Shown here piece by piece: positions 34,861 through 43,274 of a stretch of DNA of 50,023 bases. The DNA lies in contig CAIWAX010000115.1 in the NCBI GenBank assembly GCA_903910795.1, positions 1-50,023 of the forward strand. The letters run 5' to 3'. The position numbers were made by a program, and so were the translations under genes. Position 1 is the stretch's first letter. Each line of letters opens with the position of its first letter. This DNA is from an uncultured Anaerolineae bacterium (GTDB taxonomy: Bacteria > Chloroflexota > Anaerolineae > Anaerolineales > Villigracilaceae). The notes under the pieces were generated by a model. It searched no databases and was not told the DNA's origin. It saw only the letters and a program-made list of their open reading frames with translations.

Positions 34861-35775
34861 TCAAATGCTTTCCCAATCCCTGGCACCAGACATGAAAGCT
34901 TTGCCTGACATTGGCTTTTTCCCGGCTGGTTGAAGTTCATCAAAGACAAGTAAACCATTGGATGCGGCAATGGCAGGCAGCATTTCAATCACCAGGTGCT
35001 TACCGGCCGCTTCTTTTCCATCCATCACATGTGCCCGTAGAATCTTCAACGGCCCGCCCTGCCACTGAAGATAGGTTCCGGGCCAGGGAGAAAAAGCGCG
35101 GATTTTGCGTTCCAGATCAGCCGCGGGCAGCGTGAAATCAAGCAGGCCATCTTCTTTCTTAATCATTCCAAAATAGGATGCGCCTTCTTCCGGCTGCGGA
35201 TGAGGCAAGATTTCGCCGGAGAGATATCCGGGCAGGGTTTGCAAAAGCAGCTCCGCGCCAAGCTCGGAAAGTTTTTCAAACAGGCTTCCACCAGTATCCT
35301 CAGGTTCAATCGGGATGGCCTGCTGTCTAAGCATTGGGCCGGTATCCAGACCCGCTTCCATTTTCATAATGGTAATGCCGGTTTGCCTATCGCCGGCCAG
35401 AATAGCCGCTTGAATGGGTGCCGCGCCGCGATGACGCGGTAAAAGCGAAGCATGGATGTTGATACAACCATATTTCGGGAGATCCAGCACATTCTGGCGC
35501 AAAATCTGTCCAAAAGCGGCCACCACGATCAAATCTGGCTGCCAATCCACAAGTTGTTGGAATGCCTCGGGGGAACGCAGCTTTTCGGGCTGGATCACAG
35601 GCAATCCCATATTTTGAGCGGCTATTTTTACGGGTGGAGGGCTGAGTGTCATGCCCCTACCAGATGGGCGATCAGGTTGAGTAATAACCCCACAGATGCT
35701 GTAATGCGCTGTGAGTGCCTGCAATGCAGGCACGGCAAAATCGGGAGAACCCATGAAAATAATTCGAATGGCCAT
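34861..35775 (-). CDS. fmt: Methionyl-tRNA formyltransferase
   Basis: Formylates Met-tRNAfMet for translation start using 10-formyl-THF, 304 residues. N-terminal catalytic domain with FMGSPDFAVPAL (6-17), the family motif INIHASLLPRHRGAAPIQAAILAGD (about 105-129) and DTGPML; the C-terminal tRNA-binding domain (about 205-304) has FSPWPGTY. All catalytic positions (N-H-S...D) appear present. The start at 35775 reads MAIRIIFMGS. The usual neighbour def (deformylase) is not in the window. Confidence 0.95.
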   Translation of the reverse strand: MAIRIIFMGSPDFAVPALQALTAHYSICGVITQPDRPSGRGMTLSPPPVKIAAQNMGLPVIQPEKLRSPEAFQQLVDWQPDLIVVAAFGQILRQNVLDLPKYGCINIHASLLPRHRGAAPIQAAILAGDRQTGITIMKMEAGLDTGPMLRQQAIPIEPEDTGGSLFEKLSELGAELLLQTLPGYLSGEILPHPQPEEGASYFGMIKKEDGLLDFTLPAADLERKIRAFSPWPGTYLQWQGGPLKILRAHVMDGKEAAGKHLVIEMLPAIAASNGLLVFDELQPAGKKPMSGKAFMSGARDWESI

Positions 35776-35864
35776 TTTTCTATTTTAACACGAGATAAAT
35801 CGGTTGATTTTTGTCCAGTTCCGTTGTAGAATTATTGCAACATATTCCAAAGGAGAAATAAACT

Positions 35865-36191
35865 ATGACTGATTTTAATTCCGAAGTAACCAGCGATGAT
35901 AAGTTATGGGCGGCACTGGCGTACGCAATACCAGTAGTCATCCCCGTAATAATCCTATTAATGGCGGATAAAAAAGATCGCCCATTCATCAAGGCCCACA
36001 ATGTTCAGGCACTTGTGCTTGGAGTGGGTAACGGTGTTATATCTGGCGCCCTTTCCGCAGTTTTCATCGGTCTCTGCACTGGCCCAGTAATCTGGTTTTA
36101 CATGCTTTACTTGGCCTATCAGGCTTACCAGGGAAAGCTTGTCGAAATTCCGGTTATTACAAAGTTATGCAAAGATCAGGGTTGGGCTTAA
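35865..36191 (+). CDS. DUF4870-like small membrane protein
   Basis: 108 residues, with AAAGGAGAAATA upstream of the start. Hydrophobic segments at about 18-33, 45-68 and 72-90 and the typical family lead DDKLWAALAYAIPVVIPVIILLMADKKDRPFIKAHNVQAL suggest the DUF4870 family (Tic20-like membrane proteins of unknown role). It is read divergently from fmt and followed by a strong terminator, so it is a single-gene unit. A second member of the same family lies 150 bases on. Confidence 0.75.
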   Translation: MTDFNSEVTSDDKLWAALAYAIPVVIPVIILLMADKKDRPFIKAHNVQALVLGVGNGVISGALSAVFIGLCTGPVIWFYMLYLAYQAYQGKLVEIPVITKLCKDQGWA

Positions 36192-36204
36192 TCGACCCTT
36201 CAAG

Positions 36205-36251
36205 ATATCAAAAAGACCTGCGCAGAATAACTGCGCAGGTCTTTTTGATAT
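36205..36251 (+). terminator. Strong terminator after the DUF4870-like gene
   Basis: Perfect 21-bp stem (36205-36225 with 36231-36251), loop AATAA, with a T-rich right arm. Confidence 0.88.
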
Positions 36252-36338
36252 GGCAGCAACTTTACCATGGAAAGCGCGTAAGTATGATTGTAATAAAAAC
36301 CCAACCGATAAATCAACACCGCTTTTCGAGGTAAAAAT

Positions 36339-36785
36339 ATGACAACCGACGCTATGCCAACACCTTTTTCAACTACTCCAACATCGCTATCCCAAACCGA
36401 TGAGCGCACCTGGGCCATGCTGGCCCATCTCAGCGTGCTCGTCAATCTCTTTACCGGGGTTTTGGGCCCAGTGGTCGCTTTAACGATATACCTGATATTT
36501 GCCAAACGCTCCCGGTTTATAGCCTACCATGCCATGCAATCCTTCCTTTTCCAACTGGTGGTCTGGTATGGGATCGGCCTCATGTGGGGCATTGTTGGCC
36601 TTTTATGCGCGGTACTGATCGGCATTGTTTTGATCCCATTCGCATGCTTGCTGACGCCCTTCCTGCTGCTCGGTATGGCCATCGCGCCCATTTATGGCAT
36701 TATCGGTGCTGTGCAAACATCCCAGGGCCAGGATTTTAAATACTGGCTGATTGGCGACTGGGTTCGCGCCACTCTGGAAAGCTAA
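36339..36785 (+). CDS. DUF4870 membrane protein
   Basis: 148 residues. A polar Thr/Pro-rich head (1-22) leads into DERTWAMLAHLSVLVNLFTGVLGPVVALTIYLIFAKRSRFIAYHAMQSFLFQL, the standard DUF4870 core with the conserved H...Q pattern, and about four hydrophobic segments up to residue 135. The family is widespread in bacteria and its function is not known. The ATG lies at 36339, and no classical Shine-Dalgarno is obvious (GAGGTAAAAAT is nearest). It is a relative of, not a copy of, the gene at 35865. Confidence 0.85.
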   Translation: MTTDAMPTPFSTTPTSLSQTDERTWAMLAHLSVLVNLFTGVLGPVVALTIYLIFAKRSRFIAYHAMQSFLFQLVVWYGIGLMWGIVGLLCAVLIGIVLIPFACLLTPFLLLGMAIAPIYGIIGAVQTSQGQDFKYWLIGDWVRATLES

Positions 36786-36971
36786 AATTCACATGGAAGT
36801 TACTGTATTTCAATAAATATCCAGACAAATGGGGGATATTGTTATTAGAAAATCTAATAGTATATGGCGGGAAACTTTCGATCTCATTATGTGTTATAGT
36901 ATCAAAGTTCTTTGCGTACCGTTTTACAGACTTAAAAATCCCGTGATCTTTATATCATAGAGGTAGGCTGT

Positions 36972-37412
36972 ATGTACAAAAAGATTGTGGTTCCACTGGA
37001 TGGTTCACCGCTCGCAGAAGCGGTATTGCCTCATGTGGAATCGCTTGCAAGTTTGGAAGGGGCGGAAGTGTTTTTGATGATGGTGGTTGTGAAACCGGTC
37101 GCCGAATTTTCTCTCGCAGTGCCAACTATGGTTCCAGATGTAATTGACACTCTGGAATCCGAAACCCTCACTTATATACAATCGATTCGCGCCAGACTGC
37201 AAAAAGCTGGCATACGCACCTCCATTCTGGCCCGTGAAGGCCCCGTCGCTGAAACGATTCTGGAGGTTTGTTCAGAGCTTCATGCTGACTTAATTGCCAT
37301 GTCAACGCATGGGCGCTCAGGCGTAAGCCGATGGCTGATGGGAAGTGTAGCGGAACAGATATCCAAACAGTCCTCTGTTCCTGTGCTATTAATCCACCCG
37401 AAACCGGATTAA
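36972..37412 (+). CDS. Universal stress protein (UspA family)
   Basis: Single Usp domain, 146 residues. It starts with KKIVVPLDGSPLAEAVLPHVESLA and ends with the ATP-binding motif region STHGRSGVSRWLMGSVAEQISKQSSVPVLLIHP; the G-9x-GS part of the motif is intact, so it is likely an ATP-binding member. Such proteins support survival under stress or starvation; the exact action is not known. The ATG at 36972 has AGAGGTAGGC upstream. It lies before the MHS transporter, with a structured gap of about 170 bases between them. Confidence 0.92.
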   Translation: MYKKIVVPLDGSPLAEAVLPHVESLASLEGAEVFLMMVVVKPVAEFSLAVPTMVPDVIDTLESETLTYIQSIRARLQKAGIRTSILAREGPVAETILEVCSELHADLIAMSTHGRSGVSRWLMGSVAEQISKQSSVPVLLIHPKPD

Positions 37413-37448
37413 TTTTGCATCCGCGCCTTGCCTGCCGGCAGATTTTTC

Positions 37449-37550
37449 GACTCTGCCTGTATAGGTCAGGCAAAGTCTGTATCCGGTAAAAGACCGGATT
37501 TCCTTTGTCGCTTAGAGGGATGGGAGGCCGTTGCGCAGCAGCGGACATCC
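37449..37550 (+). ncRNA. Structured leader upstream of the MHS transporter
   Basis: Three consecutive hairpins: 37449-37459 with 37467-37477 (11 positions, one mismatch), 37481-37487 with 37493-37499 (7 bp), and a larger one at 37518-37550 (GGATG with CATCC outside and a 7-bp inner stem CCGTTGC/GCAGCGG). The ribosome site AAGGAGAG follows about 20 bases later. It may be a riboswitch or attenuator; I do not recognise the class. Confidence 0.4.
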
Positions 37551-37582
37551 TTCTTTAAAAAAATGTCCAAGGAGAGAAAGCC

Positions 37583-39025
37583 ATGTCAGCACAAGCAGCA
37601 GCAAAACAACCTGAAGAGAAGGCTCAGGGTCTGCCACGCATCATTTTGGCGTCCGCGGCAGGGACGATGATCGAATGGTACGACTTCTATATTTTTGGCA
37701 GCCTTGCATCAGTCATTGCTGGTAAGTTCTATCACACAGGCACTCCGCTGGGAGATATTATCGCATGGTTGGCAGCCTTTGCCGTTGGATTTATCGTACG
37801 CCCCTTTGGCGCCATTGTTTTTGGCCGCGTTGGTGATATCGTTGGCCGCAAATATACCTTCCTTGTGACCATGACCCTGATGGGTTTGTGCACTTTCTGC
37901 GTTGGCCTGCTGCCCACACAGGATGCGATTGGGCCGGCGGCTGGCATTATTTTGATCCTGCTGCGCATCATTCAAGGCCTGGCCCTGGGTGGTGAATACG
38001 GCGGCGCGGCGACCTATGTGGCCGAACATTCCCCGGATGGCAGACGCGGTTTCTTTACCAGTTGGATCCAGATCACGGCTACCCTCGGCCTGTTCCTTTC
38101 TCTGGGTGTCATCCTGATCACCCGCAGCCTGGGCGGTGAGGATTGGTTCGCTGGCAAAGGCGTTTATGCCAATGATTGGTGGCAAGGCTGGCGCGTTCCC
38201 TTCTTGATTTCCATCCTGCTTGTGGCTGTTTCTTTGTGGATCCGCTTCTCGCTGCGAGAATCACCCATGTATGCCAAACTCAAACAGAAGGGTGCCACCT
38301 CCAAGAACCCACTGCGCGAAAGCTTTGGCAACAAACTCAACCTCTCCTATGTCATCCTGGCACTGTTTGGCGCCACAATGGGACAGGGTGTAGTCTGGTA
38401 CACCGGACAGTTCTATGCTCTGTATTATCTACAAAACATTTTCAAAGTCAGCCTGATCGATTCAAACCTGATCATTGGCGGCGCTCTGCTGGTTGGCACG
38501 CCCCTGTTCGTGTATTTCGGCAACCTGTCGGACAAGATCGGACGCAAACCCATCATGCTGACTGGTATGGTGCTGGCGGTTTTGCTGTACTACCCGATCT
38601 ACGGCGCCATGGCGTCCTTCGCCCCCAAAACCGGCCAGCTTCTCTGGTTCCCATATATCGGATATAACCCATTCATGCTCGGCGTCCTGGTGTTCCTGCA
38701 GGTTGTCTTTGTGACGCTGGTGTACGGCCCAATCGCTGCTTTCCTGGTGGAGCTCTTCCCAACCAAGATCCGCTACACGTCCATGTCCCTGCCGTATCAC
38801 ATTGGCAACGGCGTCTTTGGCGGCATGGTGCCGATCATCGGTCTCTCGTTGATCTCTGCAACGGGCAATAACTTCGCTGGGCTATGGTACCCCATGGGTG
38901 TGGCGGCCATTTGCGCAGTGGTTTGCTATCTAAAAATCCCGGAAACCAACCAGGTGGACATTTCCTCGGAAGCTTCAGTTGCGAATCTACAAGCTGGCGG
39001 TACTGGCAATATGAGCGGTAAGTAA
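37583..39025 (+). CDS. MHS-family organic acid/proton symporter
   Basis: Major facilitator, 480 residues, about 12 membrane helices. The start of the core, GTMIEWYDFYIFGSLASVI, and the loop 2-3 motif GRVGDIVGRKYTF are typical of the metabolite:H+ symporter (MHS) group, which includes ProP, KgtP and ShiA. The neighbouring acetyl-CoA synthetase suggests the substrate is acetate, propionate or a similar acid; this is inferred from context. The ATG at 37583 has AAGGAGAG upstream. A hairpin (39050-39085) separates it from acs, so the two are probably transcribed together. Confidence 0.85.
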   Translation: MSAQAAAKQPEEKAQGLPRIILASAAGTMIEWYDFYIFGSLASVIAGKFYHTGTPLGDIIAWLAAFAVGFIVRPFGAIVFGRVGDIVGRKYTFLVTMTLMGLCTFCVGLLPTQDAIGPAAGIILILLRIIQGLALGGEYGGAATYVAEHSPDGRRGFFTSWIQITATLGLFLSLGVILITRSLGGEDWFAGKGVYANDWWQGWRVPFLISILLVAVSLWIRFSLRESPMYAKLKQKGATSKNPLRESFGNKLNLSYVILALFGATMGQGVVWYTGQFYALYYLQNIFKVSLIDSNLIIGGALLVGTPLFVYFGNLSDKIGRKPIMLTGMVLAVLLYYPIYGAMASFAPKTGQLLWFPYIGYNPFMLGVLVFLQVVFVTLVYGPIAAFLVELFPTKIRYTSMSLPYHIGNGVFGGMVPIIGLSLISATGNNFAGLWYPMGVAAICAVVCYLKIPETNQVDISSEASVANLQAGGTGNMSGK

Positions 39026-39049
39026 TTTATTTTTTGAACCACTATAACA

Positions 39050-39085
39050 CCTTGCGTTGAGGGTTAAAAAAACTTCAACGCAAGG
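39050..39085 (+). other. Intercistronic hairpin before acs
   Basis: CCTTGCGTTGA (39050-39060) pairs perfectly with 39075-39085. It has no T tract after it, and the AAGGAGGAAG site of acs begins nine bases later. It may set relative expression or act as a processing site. Confidence 0.5.
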
Positions 39086-39107
39086 AATATATTAAGGAGG
39101 AAGTTTT

Positions 39108-41009
39108 ATGGCCGGTAATAAGCCTGAAATGGAAGGGGAAGTCTATTATCCATCCGCCGAAGTGATCGCCCAGACCAACTTGAAAGACTGGGATGAACTC
39201 GCTGATTTTGCCCGCAAGAGTCCGACTGACTTTTGGGAAAAGGAAGCCGAAGAACTGGAATGGTTTAAGAAATGGGATCAGGTGTTGGATGATTCAAACA
39301 AACCATTTTTCAAATGGTTTGTGGGCGCCAAAACAAATATCGTGCACAATGCCATTGACCGGCACTTGAAGACTTACCGCAAAAACAAGCTGGCGTTGAT
39401 TTGGGAAAGCGAAGACGGCAAAGTAGACCGCACGTTTTCTTATTACTCCCTCAACCGCGAAGTTTGCCGCATGGCCAACATCATCAAGGCCATGGGCATC
39501 ACCAAGGGCGAACGTGTCACCATTTACATGGGCCGCATCCCTGAAATCGTTTTCGCCATGCTGGCCTGCGCCAAGATCGGTGCCATCCATTCGGTGGTAT
39601 TTGGCGGTTTTTCGGTGGACGCGCTGGCTGGCCGCATCGCCGACAGCGAATCCAAACTGGTCATCACCTGCGACGGTTCCTTCCAAAACGGCAAGCTGGT
39701 TGAATTGAAGCGCATCGTGGATGATTCGATCAAGCACTGCCCAACCGTAGAAAATGTGATCGTGGTCAAACGCACCGGGCATGATGTCCCGATGGAAGCT
39801 GGACGCGATCACTGGTATCACGATCTGTGCGCCCTGCCGGTGGCAAATGGCAAGTGCGCCACCGAAGTGATGGATGCAGAAGACCCCCTCTTCATCCTGT
39901 ATACCTCAGGTTCCACCGGCAAGCCCAAGGCCATCCTGCATACCCACGGCGGATACATGGTGGGAACCTACTCCACTCTGAAATATGCCTTTGATGTCAC
40001 AGACGAAGACCGCTTCTGGTGTACCGCTGACCCGGGCTGGATCACTGGACACTCCTACATTGTTTATGGCCCGATGATCAATGGCGCCACCACCTTCATG
40101 TTTGAAGGCGGGCCAAACTTCCCTTACCCCAACCGCTGGTGGCAGTTGATCGAACGCTATGGCATCACCATTTTCTACACCGCCCCGACTGCCATCCGCG
40201 GCTTGATGCGTTTTGGCGAGGCCTGGCCGGCCAAGCACGATCTGTCTTCGCTGCGCCTGCTGGGTTCCGTTGGTGAGCCGATCAACCCCGAGGCCTGGAA
40301 ATGGTTCCATCATGTGATTGGCAAGGATAAATGTCCGATCATCGACACCTGGTGGCAGACTGAGACCGGCGCTTTCATGATCACTCCCACCCCGGTGGTA
40401 CCGCTCAAACCTGGTTCGGGCACCCGGCCGTTCTTTGGACAGGAAGCCGAAATTGTAGATGAGGAAGGCAATCCAGTCGCAGATGGCGCTGAGGGGTTCT
40501 TGTTGCTCAAGAACCCGTGGCCTTCCATGCTGCGCACCATTTACGGCGACCCGGATCGCTATGTGAAATCCTATTGGAGCAAGTTCCCCGGCAAATACAT
40601 GACCGGAGATTCCGCCCGCCGCGACAAGGATGGATATTACTGGATCATTGGCCGCGTAGACGATGTCATCAAGGTTTCCGGCCACCGCTTGGGAACGGCT
40701 GAAATCGAGTCCGCATTGATCACACACCCGGCAGTAGCCGAATCAGCCGCCATTGGGTTGCCGCACGAGCTCAAAGGCCAGGCCATTTACTGCTTCGTAC
40801 AACTCAAACCGGGCTTTGCCGCCACTGATGATCTTTCTGAGGAACTGCGCCAGCATGTGGCCAAACATCTTGGCCCGATCGCGCGCCCCGAAGAAGTCAA
40901 GTGGATTGACAAGCTGCCCAAGACCCGCTCCGGCAAGATCATGCGGCGCGTCCTGAAGGCCCGCGCCCAGGGCCTGCCAGAAGGTGATCTTTCAACCCTC
41001 GAAGAATAG
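39108..41009 (+). CDS. acsA: Acetyl-CoA synthetase (AMP-forming)
   Basis: Activates acetate with ATP and CoA to acetyl-CoA, AMP and PPi, 633 residues. The A3 phosphate loop YTSGSTGKPKA, the acyl-pocket motif DTWWQTETG with the Trp that limits the pocket to acetate, GDSARRDKDGYYWIIGRVDDVIKVSGHRLGTAEIES and the C-terminal PKTRSGKIMRR (regulatory Lys near 610) are all intact. Known enzymes are switched off by acetylation of this Lys; no acetyltransferase or sirtuin gene is nearby. Ribosome site AAGGAGG is strong. It follows the MHS transporter, so uptake and activation of the acid are paired. The terminator at 41029 ends the unit. Confidence 0.96.
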   Translation: MAGNKPEMEGEVYYPSAEVIAQTNLKDWDELADFARKSPTDFWEKEAEELEWFKKWDQVLDDSNKPFFKWFVGAKTNIVHNAIDRHLKTYRKNKLALIWESEDGKVDRTFSYYSLNREVCRMANIIKAMGITKGERVTIYMGRIPEIVFAMLACAKIGAIHSVVFGGFSVDALAGRIADSESKLVITCDGSFQNGKLVELKRIVDDSIKHCPTVENVIVVKRTGHDVPMEAGRDHWYHDLCALPVANGKCATEVMDAEDPLFILYTSGSTGKPKAILHTHGGYMVGTYSTLKYAFDVTDEDRFWCTADPGWITGHSYIVYGPMINGATTFMFEGGPNFPYPNRWWQLIERYGITIFYTAPTAIRGLMRFGEAWPAKHDLSSLRLLGSVGEPINPEAWKWFHHVIGKDKCPIIDTWWQTETGAFMITPTPVVPLKPGSGTRPFFGQEAEIVDEEGNPVADGAEGFLLLKNPWPSMLRTIYGDPDRYVKSYWSKFPGKYMTGDSARRDKDGYYWIIGRVDDVIKVSGHRLGTAEIESALITHPAVAESAAIGLPHELKGQAIYCFVQLKPGFAATDDLSEELRQHVAKHLGPIARPEEVKWIDKLPKTRSGKIMRRVLKARAQGLPEGDLSTLEE

Positions 41010-41028
41010 CCGCTGCATCAATACATTC

Positions 41029-41067
41029 AAAAGTCCCTGTGGATAATTTTTATCCACAGGGACTTTT
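41029..41067 (+). terminator. Terminator after acs
   Basis: Perfect 17-bp stem (41029-41045 with 41051-41067), loop ATTTT, right arm ending in TTTT. Confidence 0.85.
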
Positions 41068-41123
41068 ACTGAAAATTAATAAAAACAATGGCAGTCAACC
41101 GAAAATTACCTGACATTGTTCAC

Positions 41124-41152
41124 TTGACTTCCCCTATCCATCACCATAGAAT
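41124..41152 (+). promoter_or_regulatory. Promoter of the glycine cleavage operon
   Basis: TTGACT (41124-41129), a 17-base spacer and TAGAAT (41147-41152). Transcription would begin near 41159, just before the riboswitch. Confidence 0.75.
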
Positions 41153-41175
41153 AAAAGTACAATCAAATAGTTATA

Positions 41176-41386
41176 GGGAAGAGACTCAGGTTCAATTTTA
41201 GCAACAACGAATTACTGAGCGCCGAAGGTGCAAATCCGTGACGGGCACGTCCGGACGAAACTCTCAGGCAAAAGGACCCTGTTACTCAAAACTCTGGAAA
41301 GTTCCGCAAGGAACACCGACGGGGCAAGCCTTCCCAATCATTGGACAACCGATGACTGGCGGCGGAATCTCTCAGGTTATGGACAG
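41176..41386 (+). promoter_or_regulatory. Tandem glycine riboswitch
   Basis: Two consecutive glycine aptamers. The first has GCGCCGAAGGTGCAAATCCG and the conserved CTCTCAGGCAAAAGGACC; the second has CTCTGGAAAGTTCC, CACCGACGGGGCAAGCC and CTCTCAGGTTATGGACAGAG. The order and short linker match the known tandem form. It senses glycine and turns on the glycine cleavage genes downstream through the terminator at 41387. Confidence 0.95.
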
Positions 41387-41419
41387 AGGGCGCACGATTA
41401 AATTCGTGCGCCCTTTTTT
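41387..41419 (+). terminator. Riboswitch expression-platform terminator
   Basis: AGGGCGCACGA pairs with TCGTGCGCCCT around TTAAAT and is followed by six T. It abuts the second aptamer, whose 3' strand ends in GACAGAGG, so glycine binding can compete with stem formation. It lies 34 bases before the gcvH start. Confidence 0.88.
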
Positions 41420-41453
41420 GCATCTACATTCATACCCAAAGGAGAATTACAAA

Positions 41454-41831
41454 ATGAATACCCCTGCCAATCTTAAATATACGAAAAGCGACGAATGGTT
41501 CGATGCCGCCAGCGGAAAAGCCGGCCTGACTGATTTTGCCCAGAGCCAGTTATCTGATATTGTCTTTGTTGAAATCCTGGTTTCCGCCGGCGATAAGGTT
41601 GAAGTTGGAACCCCGATTGCCTCGGTTGAATCAGTCAAAGCCGCCGCAGAGATTTACTCACCTGTAGCCGGGAAAGTTACGGCGGTGAATGGTGAACTGG
41701 CCGGAGCCCCTGAAACCCTGAACAGTGATCCATTTGAGGCTGGCTGGATGATTCAGGTGGAAGGCGCAGATGCCGCCGGTATGCTGGATGCCGCCGCTTA
41801 TGAAAAAGACTGCGAAGGCCGCGCGCACTAA
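41454..41831 (+). CDS. gcvH: Glycine cleavage system H protein
   Basis: Lipoyl carrier of the glycine cleavage system, 125 residues. Lipoyl-lysine Lys62 lies in the motif SVESVKAAAEIYSPVAG, and GLTDFAQSQLSDIVFVEI is the standard beginning of the domain. I start at the ATG at 41454, with AAAGGAGAA upstream; an open frame runs through the riboswitch but is not coding. It shuttles the aminomethyl group between the P and T proteins. It is the first gene after the glycine riboswitch. No gcvT lies in this window. Confidence 0.96.
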   Translation: MNTPANLKYTKSDEWFDAASGKAGLTDFAQSQLSDIVFVEILVSAGDKVEVGTPIASVESVKAAAEIYSPVAGKVTAVNGELAGAPETLNSDPFEAGWMIQVEGADAAGMLDAAAYEKDCEGRAH

Positions 41832-41921
41832 TCCGGGATTGGGAACTGGCCACAAGCGCCACAGATTTTTAGGTGTGCTTGAGGCAAATTAACCAACCTC
41901 CCAATCATTAAGGAAACCATT

Positions 41922-43274
41922 ATGACTTATATTCCCCACTCGCCAAATGAGCGGGATGAGATGCTTAAAACGATCGGCGTCAAAAGCCTGGATGATCTTT
42001 TTGATGCGGTTCCAAAAAAGTATCGCTTCCCCAAACTTGATTTACCCGCAGCGTTGACCGAAATGGAAGCCGCTGATTTACTGGATGAGCTGGCAGGCGC
42101 CAATGAATCCACACACCAGTTGGTTTCATTCCTGGGCGCTGGTATGTATAACCATTACATTCCTTCGGTGGTCGACCATATTCTACGCCGCGGCGAATTC
42201 TATACAGCCTACACCCCCTACCAGCCGGAAATTTCCCAGGGCACCCTGCAGGCAATTTTCGAATACCAATCATTGATGACCGCTCTGACCGGTATGGAAC
42301 TCTCCAACGCCTCGCATTACGATGGCGCGACAGCCACCGCCGAGGCCGTAAACATGGCCTTCGCCAACTTCCGTGGCAAACGGCGCAAGATCGTTCTTTC
42401 CCCGGCCGTCAACCCGCAGTATCGCGAAACAATCCGCACCTATACGCAAGGTATGGAATTAAGCGTGGCCGGTGACGATGCCAACGCTGATCTGCTGGCA
42501 GGGCCTGAAGCCCTGCTGCCCCTGGTGGATCGGGATACCGCCCTGTTAATCGTCCAGTATCCCGATTTTTTTGGGCGTGTGTTTGATTACACAAAAGTGA
42601 TTGAGGCAGCTCACGCCCAGGGCGCCCTGGTATGTATCGCAGCCAACCCGACCGCGCTGGCCCTGTATAAGACACCTGGCGAAATGGGCGCGGATATCGT
42701 GGTCGGTGAAGGACAACCTCTCGGCCTTCCGCTCTGGTTTGGCGGGCCTTCACTTGGATTCTTCACAACTCTTAAGAAATATGTACACAAAATGGCTGGC
42801 AGGCTGGTCGGAGAAACCGTCGATTCCAACGGTGAAAAAGCGTATGTTCTGACCTTGACCGCCAGAGAGCAGCATATCAAGCGCGAAAAGGCTACTTCCA
42901 ATATCTGTTCAAACCAGGGTCTGCTTGCGCTCGGATCTGCGGTTTATTTATCCGTTGTCGGAAAAACGGGCTTGCGCCAGGTGGCAAATTTATGCTATCA
43001 GAAAGCTCATTATGCAGCCGCAGAACTCAGCCGGATCCCTGGGATGGGTCTGTGTTTCAGCCAGCCCTTTTTCCACGAATTCGCGTTATGTGTAGGCAAG
43101 CCAGTTGAAGAAGTCAATGCGCACCTGCTCGAACACGGCATCCTGGGCGGTTACGATTTAGGCAAAGATTATCCGAGCCTGAATGGGTACATGCTGGTGG
43201 CCGTCACTGAAATGAACAGCAAGGAAGAGATTGACATGCTGGTGGAAGTTTTAAAGGAGGCCGTTCATGCGTGA
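41922..43274 (+). CDS. gcvPA: Glycine dehydrogenase (decarboxylating) subunit 1
   Basis: N-terminal half of the split P protein, 450 residues. It has the FLGAGMYNHYIPSVVDHILRRGEFYTAYTPYQPEISQGTLQAIFEYQ segment typical of the family, then a PLP-fold without the PLP lysine, as expected for this subunit. It pairs with subunit 2 to decarboxylate glycine. It begins 90 bases after gcvH, and its stop overlaps the start of gcvPB by eight bases, implying coupled translation. Confidence 0.96.
   Translation: MTYIPHSPNERDEMLKTIGVKSLDDLFDAVPKKYRFPKLDLPAALTEMEAADLLDELAGANESTHQLVSFLGAGMYNHYIPSVVDHILRRGEFYTAYTPYQPEISQGTLQAIFEYQSLMTALTGMELSNASHYDGATATAEAVNMAFANFRGKRRKIVLSPAVNPQYRETIRTYTQGMELSVAGDDANADLLAGPEALLPLVDRDTALLIVQYPDFFGRVFDYTKVIEAAHAQGALVCIAANPTALALYKTPGEMGADIVVGEGQPLGLPLWFGGPSLGFFTTLKKYVHKMAGRLVGETVDSNGEKAYVLTLTAREQHIKREKATSNICSNQGLLALGSAVYLSVVGKTGLRQVANLCYQKAHYAAAELSRIPGMGLCFSQPFFHEFALCVGKPVEEVNAHLLEHGILGGYDLGKDYPSLNGYMLVAVTEMNSKEEIDMLVEVLKEAVHA

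Noticed and set aside
41238-41453. Long N-terminal extension of gcvH
   Set aside because: This stretch is the glycine riboswitch and its terminator. The ATG at 41454 has AAAGGAGAA and gives a standard-length H protein.
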